DNA of 64,000 nt from Apostichopus japonicus (Eukaryota; Echinodermata; Holothuroidea; Aspidochirotida; Stichopodidae), in contig NC_092576.1 in the NCBI RefSeq assembly GCF_037975245.1, forward strand, positions 6,720,001 to 6,784,000, written 5' to 3'. The notes beneath the pieces are model-generated. The model had not been told where the DNA came from and ran no database searches. It was given only the letters and a program-made list of their open reading frames with translations. Within the stretch, counting starts at the first letter, position 1; the number at the start of each line of letters is the position of its first letter. This document shows positions 13,701-27,496 of this stretch, piece after piece. The translations under genes and the position numbers were made by a program.

Positions 13701-16700
13701 TACTGACAAACACACAATCCAAAGTCCACATAGTTTGCCGAATATTTTCTCACAAGCTATAGAAGGATTGCCGGTAAACATATATCACTGTAAAATGAAG
13801 ATTTATTGCCAGCTCAAGTACAGAGACTTACACCTACTGATACTACAATATCGTTAATCTTTTTGACTTTTGGCCTCGTTGAACAAACACCTTTGATGTT
13901 GAAGAAGTCTTTGATAGGGTTAGCTATAATCTACTACTGTGATTTTTCTAAGCGTTGTTGAGATTTAATTCTTTTGTACTACTTGTAATGAATATCAATT
14001 GGCCCTAATTCACCAAGATTGCTACAGGTCATCTTAAATCATTTTAGTTGAAGAATACATATTGAATAAAGTCGAAAATAAATTTTTATTCCTAACGTTT
14101 ATAACAAAGACGCCTTTTGATATTGGGAAAGTCTTATCAAATGGGTTTCATTTTACAACACAGTGTCAAACATTAACGAACAGTTCAAATGATCCCTTCA
14201 ATATGCAGCTTCAAACTGTAAATCCTGCTCGGAACCGCGGTTTCTCATATGTGTCGTACCACAATCGTTACATTGAATTTTATAGTGAAATCTTCACTTT
14301 CTGAGGTCGCCCGAGCATTGATAGAAGTTTTAAAGTATCGAGGCACTTACAAATATAGCCTGGAAGGTAAATTGTTTTTTTTAGCAAATAGAGATGTAAT
14401 TCTAGCATAGTACTAACTATACCATTTGCCGGCTTTCTTTCTGTAGTTTTCTTATTTCATTAAAGAATTTCTAAAACGCCTTAATCACATTCCATCCTCC
14501 TGATTTTCACACAGTTAGTTATTCAATTACATTTAGTTATTCAATTACATACCCTTCAAAATATAAGCTTAACAATTTATGGTTGTTACTGTAGGCTTTA
14601 CAAAATATTCACTGCCATCTTTTTCGCACTATTTCTGACAACGATTAACCTATTGGGCAGATGTCTACTTGGTCTTATAGTATGATACTTTATAGTATCT
14701 CTTTACGTATTTGTGACAGGTGCCCTCGCTTGAATTCCAAACTTCTATAAATCCTATATTTCTCTAACATCGAGTTCATTTCTTTTGAAGGCTATAAGAT
14801 GACCAAAAACTCAAGATCTCGTCTATCATAACTGTATAATTGTTCATTGTACTGATTGTCAAATTTCAAACTGTACTTTGTTGCCATGTAAAGTCTAATT
14901 ATCACATTTATGTCTGAATGACCTTTTCGTGGAAGAGAAAATAACTCTCATGCAATGAATAGAAGACTATTATCTAAATAGGTGATTATCAACTCTATAA
15001 TATTATATTGATTTCTTTTATATTGTTCAGGTACAATTGTCGATTTTGGCTTTAGAAAGTGATATATTTCTTGTGATACGCTTCCCCTTTTATGTTTAGC
15101 AATATGTGAACATGTAACACTATTTCCAGTTCAGTCTGTCACTTGTGGGGAATCATTTCTTTTGCCTTAAAGGAAAACCTCCATTCAGTAATGAAGTCGG
15201 AAACAACTTCGAAGACATCAACGAAATCGTTTCAAAGGCAATCAATAAATGCCTAGAAAGCCGTTGCAGTGATTGGTATGTGTAGATATTTATGTTTTAT
15301 TTTTAGGGTCTTCATATTGAAACAGGCATGATATGATAATTGTAATGGGAGACTTCAATGCAAAAGTCGGTACCGAAGATGAAGGTAAAGAAGACATCAT
15401 GGGACAAGAAGGAACAAGTGTGAGAGATGACAATGGTGAAAGGCTATGTGACTTCTGTCAGATGCATGGGCTAGTGATTACTGGCAGCTACTTCAAACAC
15501 AAAAACATACACAAGCTAACCTGGCTGTCACCAGATAAAAGGACAAGAAATCAGATAGATCATTTGTTAGCACAAAGGAGCATGAAAACTTCCATATTGG
15601 ATACCAGGGTGTGTAGAGGGGCAGATGTGAACAGTGATAACTATTTGTGAGAGCAAAGATCAGATTGAAAGTAAGTTGTTTTGTTCATCGAAATAAAGTA
15701 AAGCCAAAGATTTGTATAGAAAGAATGACGGATCAACAGGTGAAGAACATATACAATATGGCAGTGAGCAACAGGTTTAAAGCATTGGAAACAGATTGGG
15801 TAGAAGAGTACTACAGTAAGTTAGAGAGAGCATATGTTGAAAGTGCTGATGAGGTACTGGGATTTGCTAAGTGTACAAATAGGCCATGGATCCAAGCAGA
15901 GACGTATAGGAAGATGGATGAGAGAAAAGAAATTAAACGGGAAATAGAGAGTACAAGATCGGAGGGAGTTAAAGGAAAGTTCCAGGGAGAATATCGTGAA
16001 AAGACAAGAAAGTTAAATGCAGTGCACGAAAGGACAAAAGAGAATTGGTAGATGAGCTAGCAGACAAAGCTAAGCATGCAGCAGAAAATGGGAGCTTCAA
16101 AGAACTTTACATGATAACCAGGAAATGGAAAAATAGTAGAGAGAATGAATTTGCAGTCATTCAAAATAAGCAAGGGGAGATCATTAAAGATGCTAGTGCC
16201 AGGAAAGAAAGGTGGAAAGAGAACTTTAGTATTCATTTAATTAGAGATGAGCCACATCACCCAATTAAAGATGAGTAATAAAAACCCTGACATTACACAT
16301 CCTTTACATTACACATCACCAGATTTGATGTGGAACCAGATGTGATGTGGAACCAGTCAGTAAGCTCGCCTTCAGCTAACACTACACAGCTGAATGCATT
16401 GTACATTTCCCTTAAGATCTTAATTAATTTTTCTGGAATGCTGTAATTCTTTAGTATTTTCAATAGGCTTGGTTTATGTACTGAGTCGAATGCCTTTTCA
16501 AAGTCAATAAAATGAAGGTATAGAGATGATCTCCACTCATATGACAGTTCCACAATATTCCTTAAGATGAAGAGTAGTTCGGTTGTCTCTTTACCTTTTC
16601 TGAACCCGGCCTGTTCTTTCCTGAGATGTTTATCTATGCCATCTCTTATTAGTCCAATCAGTATTCTGCCAAAAACTTTGCTAATGACAGGTAGCAGAGT

Positions 16701-17421
16701 AACTCCTCTCCAATTGTTGCAATCCTTCAAGTCTCCTTTCTTTGGGACTTTGACTATAATACCTTTATTCCACACATCTGGTATACTTTCATCACTCGAA
16801 ATCTGATTGGAGAGACATGTCAACCTATCTACAGTGGCTTCATCTGCACTGTCAAGTAATGAATAGGCCTACTATATGTTAAAGTCTGTACGAATTTAAA
16901 TATAAAGGTGGGTCAATTGGATATGATTTATTTATTGATTTTCCACCTAGTTGGTTCGTGTGCTATATGGTAACATTAAACCAAAGGATGCTTATCGTTC
17001 ACAGTGTATGTAATCTTTGCTTCAAGCATGGCTTATGTAGTTTCAGCGTTCCTCTTTTTTTTTATTTCACAGTTTTGATGATAGATTTGTTGAAAGTTGG
17101 CAAATCAGTCCTAGCCTTCGACCCACAATTATTACACTAAAGACATTTTGTGCCGAGGTATGTATTTACCATACTTCCCTAGTTCTCTCACTGACAAGCT
17201 TTCACAATTATAATTTTTAATAATGTCACCTATTATCGAGTAAAGACAGCATAACGTTAACAATTTCCTCTTCGCAGGCAGCGAAGTCTCTTCAAGCAAA
17301 GATCTCCAGCTTCCCCTTAACGGATCATGATGAACAATATACACCTATGCGGGCAAACTTGCTAAGAGAAGTGCTTCCTTTCGCGAACAGTGACTCAATC
17401 ACATTGCAAAGCGATGACTAG
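4781..17421 (+). CDS. Ig-domain receptor with tyrosine-kinase-like (pseudokinase) cytoplasmic domain
   Basis: Twenty exons with GT-AG borders give 2772 coding bases (923 residues, stop TAG): 4781-5144, 7070-7378, 7835-8155, 8365-8688, 8867-8980, 9215-9239, 9395-9480, 9605-9634, 9963-9987, 10554-10609, 10824-10854, 10969-11042, 11186-11353, 11508-11618, 11979-12151, 12460-12579, 13277-13385, 15173-15275, 17073-17157, 17278-17421. Domains: signal peptide about 1-28; V-type Ig 30-120 (C46, W56, DQEGIYEC); three further Ig domains 122-439, one per phase-1 exon; membrane helix about 452-473; juxtamembrane 478-586 with Tyr motifs YIDI (490), YDIK (521) and YQTL (578); kinase-like fold about 600-876; tail with YTPM (897), a YxxM motif of the kind bound by PI3-kinase SH2 domains. 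Probably a type I membrane signalling scaffold. An in-frame ATG at 4715 would add 22 residues; 4781 is preferred because it starts the signal peptide. Ligand and closest receptor family are unknown. Confidence 0.85.
12930..12965. repeat. Short intronic repeat-like motif with small hairpin
   Basis: The receptor intron 12580-13276 holds a GATCCTAGCAGGATC palindrome followed by TTCTTCAGAG, a type of sequence I associate with dispersed invertebrate repeats. The rest of this intron shows nothing recognisable. Confidence 0.25.
15325..16865. mobile_element. Broken non-LTR retrotransposon (LINE) with internal inversion, in a receptor intron
   Basis: Plus strand 15333-16278 encodes the C-terminal part of an APE-type endonuclease (MGDFNAKVG, RNQIDHLLA, a degraded SDHNL motif at the end of the first frame) and the linker before the reverse transcriptase, split over three frames by shifts near 15647 and 16045. 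Minus strand 16845-16293 encodes the start of the reverse transcriptase (KVPKKGDLKDCNNWRGVTLL, EQAGFRKGKETTE, HFIDFEKAFDSV). The RT part is thus inverted relative to the endonuclease. The catalytic YxDD region and the 3' end are absent. It sits in the receptor intron 15276-17072. Dead copy; outer borders approximate. Confidence 0.85.
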
Positions 17422-19530
17422 AAATCAATGTTAAATAGAATCATAATTTGGAGCATTTGGTGAAAGGAACCTCAAACTTGATAAGAAGTTTGATTACCGA
17501 GAACGTTAGATGTAAATTTGTTGAGGAGAAGTAACGTTTGGCATATCATCATTTATCACCAAATGTATACGTACAAAACCAGTGAAAAACAGACCTCATT
17601 ACCTAAGCTATCATAAACAGTAAAGGAAGAAACTTGGAAACACGTAGCTTTTTGCCAACATAGAAATTAGAGTATGAAAGTAATCAGCTCACTTAATTTA
17701 TTTCTCAGTTCAATATATGTTATGTTTTATTCTGGGGTATAATGTCTAATATATATATGTTTAATGCAGTTAGGCGATCAAACCCTACATCTTTCTTACC
17801 AAAACATGAGATGAATCAGTTTATAACATATCACAACATCTTTGTCTAATGCATTTGGTCATTGTAAAGTTGCTGCTACTTTGTAGTGGACAAAATTCAA
17901 GTATTTTACGTAAATAATTGTTTCCTTTCCTTTTCTACTAGAAATTGATTCAATTATTACTGATGTCAATGAGCACAGTCACAATGTATATCCTTCACAA
18001 TTCAGACAATTCCAGTCGGATATGAAAAAGTCCAGTTAGAATTTATTCTAACATTATTCGATCGTGGACCCATTCAAGAGTCCACACTGTTTAACTTCCA
18101 CTTTGGGGGCAAACTAAATATACAGTAAATAAATGAGAAACTGCACTCCTTTTTAATTGGTCATTTAAATATTCGTCAACTTTTTCGTGAAGATATTTTT
18201 AACTGTTTAAAAGTTAAACAAAAATTATCATAGACATTGTATATAGTGTTGTATAGATTGTATGAATGTTTGTAATCGAAATTTATTACATAACTGCTTT
18301 AATATTCCAAAAGCTATGTAGATAATGAACTATTGGGTCAATTAATCGAACGAATTGACAGTATATGGACAGAGCTTCTCAATTTGAATACACATTTATT
18401 TGGAAATCTACAATCATAACTGTAATTATTTATTATGTACGTCATGAGTTTCTCATACAATACATACTAGTCCGCACTATTGTTGGTCTTGCTTGGAGTC
18501 CGCACTATTGGTAGCCGCGCTTGGATAAAGCCGATATAAGGTTGTTGCTTTCTAACAAAAATATTGCTTTTCTGCGTGTTACAATGAATCCTGTTGTATA
18601 GGACAACGCAAAAAAGGCGGCATTCTTGGTTACCTCAACTACAGCAAATATCGAGTTTTCTCAAGGATACTATAATACCACCAATATCAAATCTAGTAAA
18701 CTGTTGTCAACTTTACAAGAAAGTTTCATTGTTCATAATTGGGACATCGATAAGAAATTTAGTTGAACGGTTTAGCTATACCTTAGATGTAAGCAATTTA
18801 ACAACACAGAACTGACTATACATCAATGAATCATTCAGAAAGAGTAGATAAATCATTATCTAAATGAAAGAACCAAAGGAATACAATGCAAATGCCATAC
18901 ATAGTTACCTATACAGAGTTATTTAGCAACAGTTCATTGTATATCGTCTTACCCGGGATCACAGCCAAGTTTAATCTGATACCGCCAAGAAATCGGAAGA
19001 GAAGGGATATCGCTAAGAAATATAGTGCAGATTATATTTTAAACATACCTGTAATGTTGCTGCTTTAGTACGGAGATCACGTATCTTCGTTTCTCTACAA
19101 TATGGCGACAGAAAGTCCTCGTTAGCACAGAGTGGATATATAGACCTATGTGTACGGATTACCTAGGGTAGTAAAGTCCGTATTGCCATACCCAATCCCG
19201 AATAAACAAAATCTCAAATCTGCAAACGTATCTTTCGTTATCAAGCCATTTAAATATTCGGCGTATCGCCATATTTGGTTATCGTTAGGTACTTGATGTA
19301 GGAGTCCAATGATCATTAACCAAAGGTTACCCTGTGCTGACATATGAGACGAAATATTGTTGGCGTCGTCACGTTAAAGTCCTTAGCATATTTTGCTATG
19401 GGTGACAGTGTATGGGAGTTCCAATTCGGGTTCAGAAGTGTTAAAAAAAGGGATGCCGAGAGCACAGAAACACAACACTGCTTAGATTATCTTTGTTTGG
19501 GTTCACGAGGCCTTTGCTTAACTGAGCACG
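17422..19530. other. Intergenic AT-rich spacer, no gene seen
   Basis: Between the receptor stop codon and the asparaginase-like start. It should hold the receptor 3' UTR and polyadenylation site. Apart from a short tandem repeat at 18470 nothing is recognised; the open frames here are short and lack family resemblance. Confidence 0.6.
18470..18525. repeat. Two tandem copies of a 28-bp sequence
   Basis: Both copies begin GTCCGCACTATTG and end GCTTGGA, with a few mismatches between. Confidence 0.75.
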
Positions 19531-22500
19531 ATGTCAGCCAGAATTATGCTTTTGAATACAGGTGGCTGCTTGGCAATGAGTAAAAACTCAAATGGAGGTA
19601 AGTTTGAGTATTCCACAACTGATTTATTTACACGTAAAAACTTGTTTGAAGCATAAGTAGTGTTCGTCTTATAACGTATTATTCGTATTACTCCTGTACA
19701 TTTTCTTCATAATTTTGAATGACAAATGAATTGGCAATGAGTTCCGTTTTTATGGCAGTTTACATCATGCTCGACATATGTTGATGAATAGCACCAGAGA
19801 TATAGTCAAGATCAGGGACTTGTAGTTTGATAATGCGAAACATGCTGGATGATTGTTTAACTTGACATTTGAACCAGACTAATACACAATAATATCTTAA
19901 CTAGGTATATATAAAGGTTGTCCATTCATAATAAAATCACGTGTAAAAAGTACATTATTCTAACTTTAATGTAACATTTGCTTGTTAGGTATTATTTTCT
20001 TCAAAAAGAAGAAAGGAAAATATTCCATTATCTGTAATAATTTTGCTCTTATTTAGTGTATAGAGTACAAAAGAATGTCATTGAGAGGATGCTGCGCGAA
20101 AATGATAGAACACACGACGAAAATCTTGCTGGCCGGATGAAAGTAGATACCGAGTTACTGGTGTTGCCGTAAGTTTTTTTTTCCATATCATCTTACCATA
20201 TTTTTGATAAGCTGTGTACTCTTTATTAGTTTGCCCCTCGATTCTTCCATTTATGCAGTGAAAAACGGTTGAGTACCAATCTGCACTGCAACCTAATCTG
20301 AATCTAAAAATATGGAGAGTTGATATATCTTGTCTTGAAAGAATGAGTGCATTTTATCCGTTTGATGTGATTATTGACATATTCAGGTTGTAATGTACAG
20401 ACGTTGAAGTATGGGCATATAATCAGCTGGTGAGAAAGACTAGACGTTTAAAAAAGTTTAATTTATTTTTTACTATCATGAATTGGAGGGCTTTAAACAA
20501 CGGACAAAAGTTAGTGTAGCTGTACTTTCAAATATTCATTTATAGCTCGATTACTGAGTTACCTCTGGATGGGAGGATTCCGGTAGTTTTTAGTAGGGTA
20601 TCACATCCCAGGGTAGAACTCATGAAACATGTATGTAGGTTTAGTCTAGACAAGCGTAGCAGAATTGTCTATGTGGGTTCAATATGCTGTCAACATATTA
20701 CCAATCTTTCTTTTGTAGGAATAACAATAACAACGACGTTTGCATTTCATACAAAGTCATTGAGTATGACGCGGTGAAAGATTCTAGCAATTTTTCAATT
20801 GATGACTATATCAAAATCACTAATCTTCTACGTGAAAGCTACGAAGAGTACAATGGTTTTGTAATTCTACATGGCACCGACACTATGGCGTTCACGGCTG
20901 CAACTCTTTCGTTCACCATAGAAAATTTAACAAAACCGGTCATCTTAACTGGAGCTAATTTTCCCAGTGATATACAGTCCAGCAATTGGCTGGAAAACAT
21001 TGTCACTGCTCTACACCTTGCCGGAACTAGACGTGATATCTCCCACACGGTTTGTTTTATAGAACTGATACATTCTTTCTAACTTTTCACCGCCAAATAT
21101 AGTAATGCTTATTCGCACTTTTCTTTAGTCAGTAAGATATTCGATACCATTGGGGCTGGTGTCTCCTTACATTAAGGTGTCACTGTTTTCCTGTGGCTAT
21201 GCTCGCTCACGCCAAAATCTATAAGAGGCAATTAGGCAACCAGCATAGCACACGATTTATTCACTAATAAGATCAATTTAACGCAAGATGCACTGATGGT
21301 TCGGCGACTTTAGGAGGTCCGATAGGATGAATCTTAATCAGGTTATACTTTACTATGGTCCACTGGTCAAACGAAATCCATGTTCCCCAAGCTTGTGTTA
21401 TATTTGATTGGGCCGACTTGTACATGTTGCATAGTTACACCTTTGAGGAGCAGCCGAGTCAGTCGCTTTGCGAAATTATCAAATATATTGTACTTGGGCG
21501 TGTACATTACAACGTTAGATGGAAAGAAGCATGGATACTTGACCCGAGGAAATACCTTTCCCAAACCCCTTTTACTCTAATAGCATGAGTCTGATATTAC
21601 CTTAGCCCATTCGCTAGATAAAACTTACAATAGGAAACTATTTACGTAAGTAACTGATAGCGTTTCATAACTATAACGCAAACCATTTCCCATCAGAATG
21701 AATCATGTTAGTTCATGGTTTCGACGAACGCTACGAACTGTTTCACTCCGCTACAAAACTTGTAGTCAGTTACTAATTTCTTCCCGGTGTAACTATCTAG
21801 AGAGTGACCGTTTGGTGTATGAATTATTAGACAATTCAAGTCTGAAATGTCCTTAGAACACTGATATGACAGTTATGCAGTGATGATATAGCATGTGATG
21901 TTAACGTATCAAACTAAACACAAAAACAGTATTGAGCGTGAAATGGACGTTCTGGAGAAAATGAAACTTCTACATGATAGCAAAAACTAAGTGTAAGATT
22001 CCAGTAACATTGTGGTAGGGCGTGGCTGAATTCGTTATAATTGCTTCATCTTTCTAATGTAGCTAACGTCTATGAATTTAACAATGATTCCTGATTTATC
22101 AACGTAAGTAATTAATGTAGACATGTTAAGCTATCCTTTGATTCACTTTCAGGTAACTCTCTTCTTCGATAACAAATTGTTTCAAGGAAATAGGGTGACA
22201 AACATTTCCACTACGAATGCAGCATTCTTTGACTCGCCAAATTGCTCCCCTCTTTTAACATTCACGGACAATATTATTACCGGTAGGCATCATATAGCAA
22301 TTTGTTTATTCTTTGCCAATTGTGGATATATAAATTTTTCTCTCATTTGATATTCTATTAAGTAATATTAATGTTACCATAATGTGGGTTTCTGTAATGT
22401 ATTTTGCGACACATTGTAAGAGCGTGTAAATTTTGTTTAGGTTTTGAGGATTCAGTAGAGCAGCTTTAGAAGAACAGTTTATACGTACCCGGAATACCTT

Positions 22501-24981
22501 TTATAACTTTATGAAAGCTTCAAGCATCACTGCTAGTCATTTACTGAAATCGTAGATGAAATGTCTTTACCGACATATAAGTACAAAACATGTTTGTGCA
22601 CCCCATTTTCGTGCTGTTTTCATTAGAAAGCTGGTTAGGTTTGTAAACCTTTCTTCGTTTATTACTGGACTATGGGGAGATCACGGAAACATATGTAATA
22701 GCTGTTACAATAAGAGCTCTAAAACTGTGATTGTACCCGATACTCCTAGCTAGTAGAGTAACTACTGGTGCCAACACAATGAAATAATTACTGATGCACG
22801 GTTGTGGGACATGAACAATAGTTGCTTTACCAATCATTTATTGCGAGTTCATTAATACGTGAGTCTATAATGAAGTCGCATCTAGTCGTTTTATGCTATA
22901 AGTAGGCCTATATGGATATACCCGAAATGGCCTTTCTTCGTTCTCGGCATGACGAATTTACGTAATTTCAAGAGAGGTGTGAACTGGAATCAACTGGCAC
23001 CATACCTCCTTCATCTCGTAGGCATTATCATCTTCATGGGCTCCTTGTCCAGTCGCGCAGTTCTTTGTTTTACATGGAAACAAGTTAACAGCTTTGCAGT
23101 TGTTACAGTGCCATCTGTAACAATGTTACCGTGTAACGAACACAAAGTAGTAATTACTGATGCACGGTTGTGGAACATAAACAGTAGTTGCTGTACCAGC
23201 TATTGGTATCGGCTTGTTATTGCAACAGAGACAATCGGATGGTGATAGGAGGTTATTTGTTTATTCTGAAAGCATACGACTTTTGATAGAGGGGTATACG
23301 AGCAAAGAGACGACAAAGGTGAAAGCAAATTGTAAGGACAGTAATAACTGGGTAGTTGCTTAACATAGCTTAGCAATAACTGAGTGACGATTTAAAAATG
23401 TAACCAGTTTCTACCGATAGTTCTATGAGAATTGGGGTCACCGTCGGTTGTTGCATTAATGTTATAACGGAAACTGAAAGGTTTCTTAAGCTACTGTTTG
23501 TTACTGATTTAAATAACACGAAGGCATGTATTGCCTTCGTTAATTCAGACAACAGAAGGGAGTTATATTACCTCGTCCTTACAGTTACAGTAAACATTTT
23601 AATAGTCTACAAATGTATAATTTTGAGGATTTACTAATCCATTACTCCAATTCATATGGTTGAAAGTTCCACGGGTCGTGACCTGGAGTTAGACTTTGGC
23701 TTTCGGTTTCTGGTCAGATTCGCACGAACTAGAGCCACTTGTATCTGAAATAATGCTTGGTCATTGATTCTGGTACTGAGCAGCACTCACTTCTGCATTG
23801 TACGTAGTATAAGTAAAAAGTTAAGATGTTTGGTGGCTAAAAACTTGAGACGATATCTTCAACGAATATGTGCTTATATAACTATGGTTTCCCTTCTTTT
23901 TCTTATATCAGAAAATAATCTCAACAGAATCTACAAAATGCTACTCCCAACCCATTTTCATTTGACTCTTAGCAAAGATGTCGCAGTATTCATGGTATAT
24001 CCAGGAATGACTTCCATTGTTGTAAGTATTCAGAATGTACGTCTCCGTGTACGGTACGTACTTTATACAAGTTTATTTAGATGTCAGCGTAAATGACAGT
24101 GAGATCATTATCCACAGATTAACTACCCACTTAGAATATACCATTCCAACAGATCGCTTCAGATTTGAAAAAGAATGCCAGATAACCTTGAGGGAATGAC
24201 TCATACAAAATATGTGCAATCCTAAATTATTTTCTGTCATATTTACTCATCAAGTAAAGGCTAATTTAGTTTCAAGTGAATCTGATTATTAGAAAAGCGT
24301 CACTTAAAGTCCTCTTTATGGTTAAGTGATGAAATGTAGAATGATGTATATTACATTTCTATACAGATTCGTAACTTACTTCAATCCGTGAAAGGACTTG
24401 TGTTGCTGACTTTCGGCACCGGTAATTGTCCTACAAATGACCAAGAGATTACACAAGAAATAAAAAGCGCTTGCGAGAGGGGGATCTTAGTTGTGAACTG
24501 CACGCAATGTATCAAAGGGGCTGTAAGGGACATGTATGCGACTGGTTCGGTAAGTAAAAAACTGAATATTCATAACTTTGCGAATATTCCAGCTAACCTT
24601 GTGCTGTAATGCCGGTAGGATTCTCAACAAACCTCCATAAGTGGTTGAACTGTACAATATGTATTGCAAAAGTCTTGTTCTGTTCTTATGATTTGATTTG
24701 TTTCCCGTTTTCTTCCGATGATAGCAATCTGAAGTGGCACATTTATTCCTACCTTAGCTGCTGATTAAAATTTGTCTGATTATTTAGACTTTTATTGTGC
24801 GTTTCTTTCACAGTGGCTTCTTAGGGCAGGGGTTTTGTCAGGGGGCGACATGACAAAGGAAGCAGCATTCGCAAAATTGAGCTTCCTACTTGGAAAACAA
24901 GATTTACCCATCGCAGAGAAAAGAAATTGGTTTACTGAAAACTTGCGGGAAGAATTGACTGTACAACCAAATGCGTTTTGA
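19531..24981 (+). CDS. ASPG-like: ASPG-type L-asparaginase homologue with substituted catalytic residues
   Basis: Seven exons: 19531-19597, 20057-20168, 20719-21049, 22153-22282, 23912-24021, 24367-24549, 24814-24981; phases agree and total 1101 bases (366 residues, stop TGA). The ATG follows an in-frame stop. Order matches cytosolic bacterial type I and animal ASPG asparaginases: NTGGCLAM (9-16), DSS (81-83), LHGTDTMAF (110-118), KPVILTGA, LFQGNRVTN (179-187), VYPGM, GLVLLTFGTGNCPT, LVVNCTQCIKGAV, GVLSGGDMTKEAAFAKLS. It ends without the ankyrin repeats of mammalian ASPG. The family normally hydrolyses asparagine to aspartate and ammonia, with two essential Thr and a Lys. Here HGTDT is intact, but the TGGT Thr is Cys13 and the Lys of GNRxTK is Asn187. 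Activity is doubtful. No signal peptide, so probably cytosolic. Same strand as the receptor gene, 2.1 kb downstream; no functional link is shown. Confidence 0.85.
22785..22826. repeat. 42-bp direct repeat, copy 1 (asparaginase-like intron)
   Basis: Nearly identical to 23151-23192 (both begin TAATTACTGATGCACGG and end GTTGCT). Both lie in the 22283-23911 intron, about 366 bases apart, and suggest an old local duplication. The rest of the intron shows nothing recognisable. Confidence 0.7.
23151..23192. repeat. 42-bp direct repeat, copy 2 (asparaginase-like intron)
   Basis: Second copy of the 22785-22826 sequence, with about four differences. Confidence 0.7.
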
Positions 24982-27385
<2,404 letters not shown>

Positions 27386-27430
27386 AAAGTTTTTTCACTG
27401 TTCTTGATTTTCCAACTCATTACGATTTTC

Positions 27431-27432
<2 letters not shown>

Positions 27433-27494
<62 letters not shown>
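27433..27494. repeat. (TA)n microsatellite
   Basis: Second TA tract, 47 bases beyond the palindrome. Confidence 0.97.

Positions 27495-27496
<2 letters not shown>

Larger units (their letters stand above)
11186..17157 (+). other. Tyrosine-kinase fold lacking catalytic residues (pseudokinase domain)
   Basis: Exons 13-19 of the Ig receptor gene. Seen: a weak glycine loop (KGLIYDRWMGT, 615-625); VVIT at 636-639 where VAVK is expected, so the ATP-anchoring Lys is Thr; HPGLSTHKVLL at 740-750 where HRDLAARNVLL is expected, so the catalytic Asp is Gly and the Mg-binding Asn is Lys; DFC at 760-762 instead of DFG. No Glu aligns clearly with the alpha-C Glu. Fold landmarks persist: hinge LIQEHL, APE (786-788), DVWS (800-803), GKPPF, and WQISPSLRP (857-865), the C-lobe tyrosine-kinase signature. 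The frame is open across all splice junctions, so this is not simple decay. Known of the family: loss of these residues abolishes or strongly lowers phosphotransfer. Inferred: an allosteric or docking role. Confidence 0.8.

Noticed and set aside
16567-16806. Plus-strand frame opposite the LINE reverse transcriptase
   Set aside because: Antisense shadow of the recognisable RT frame on the minus strand.
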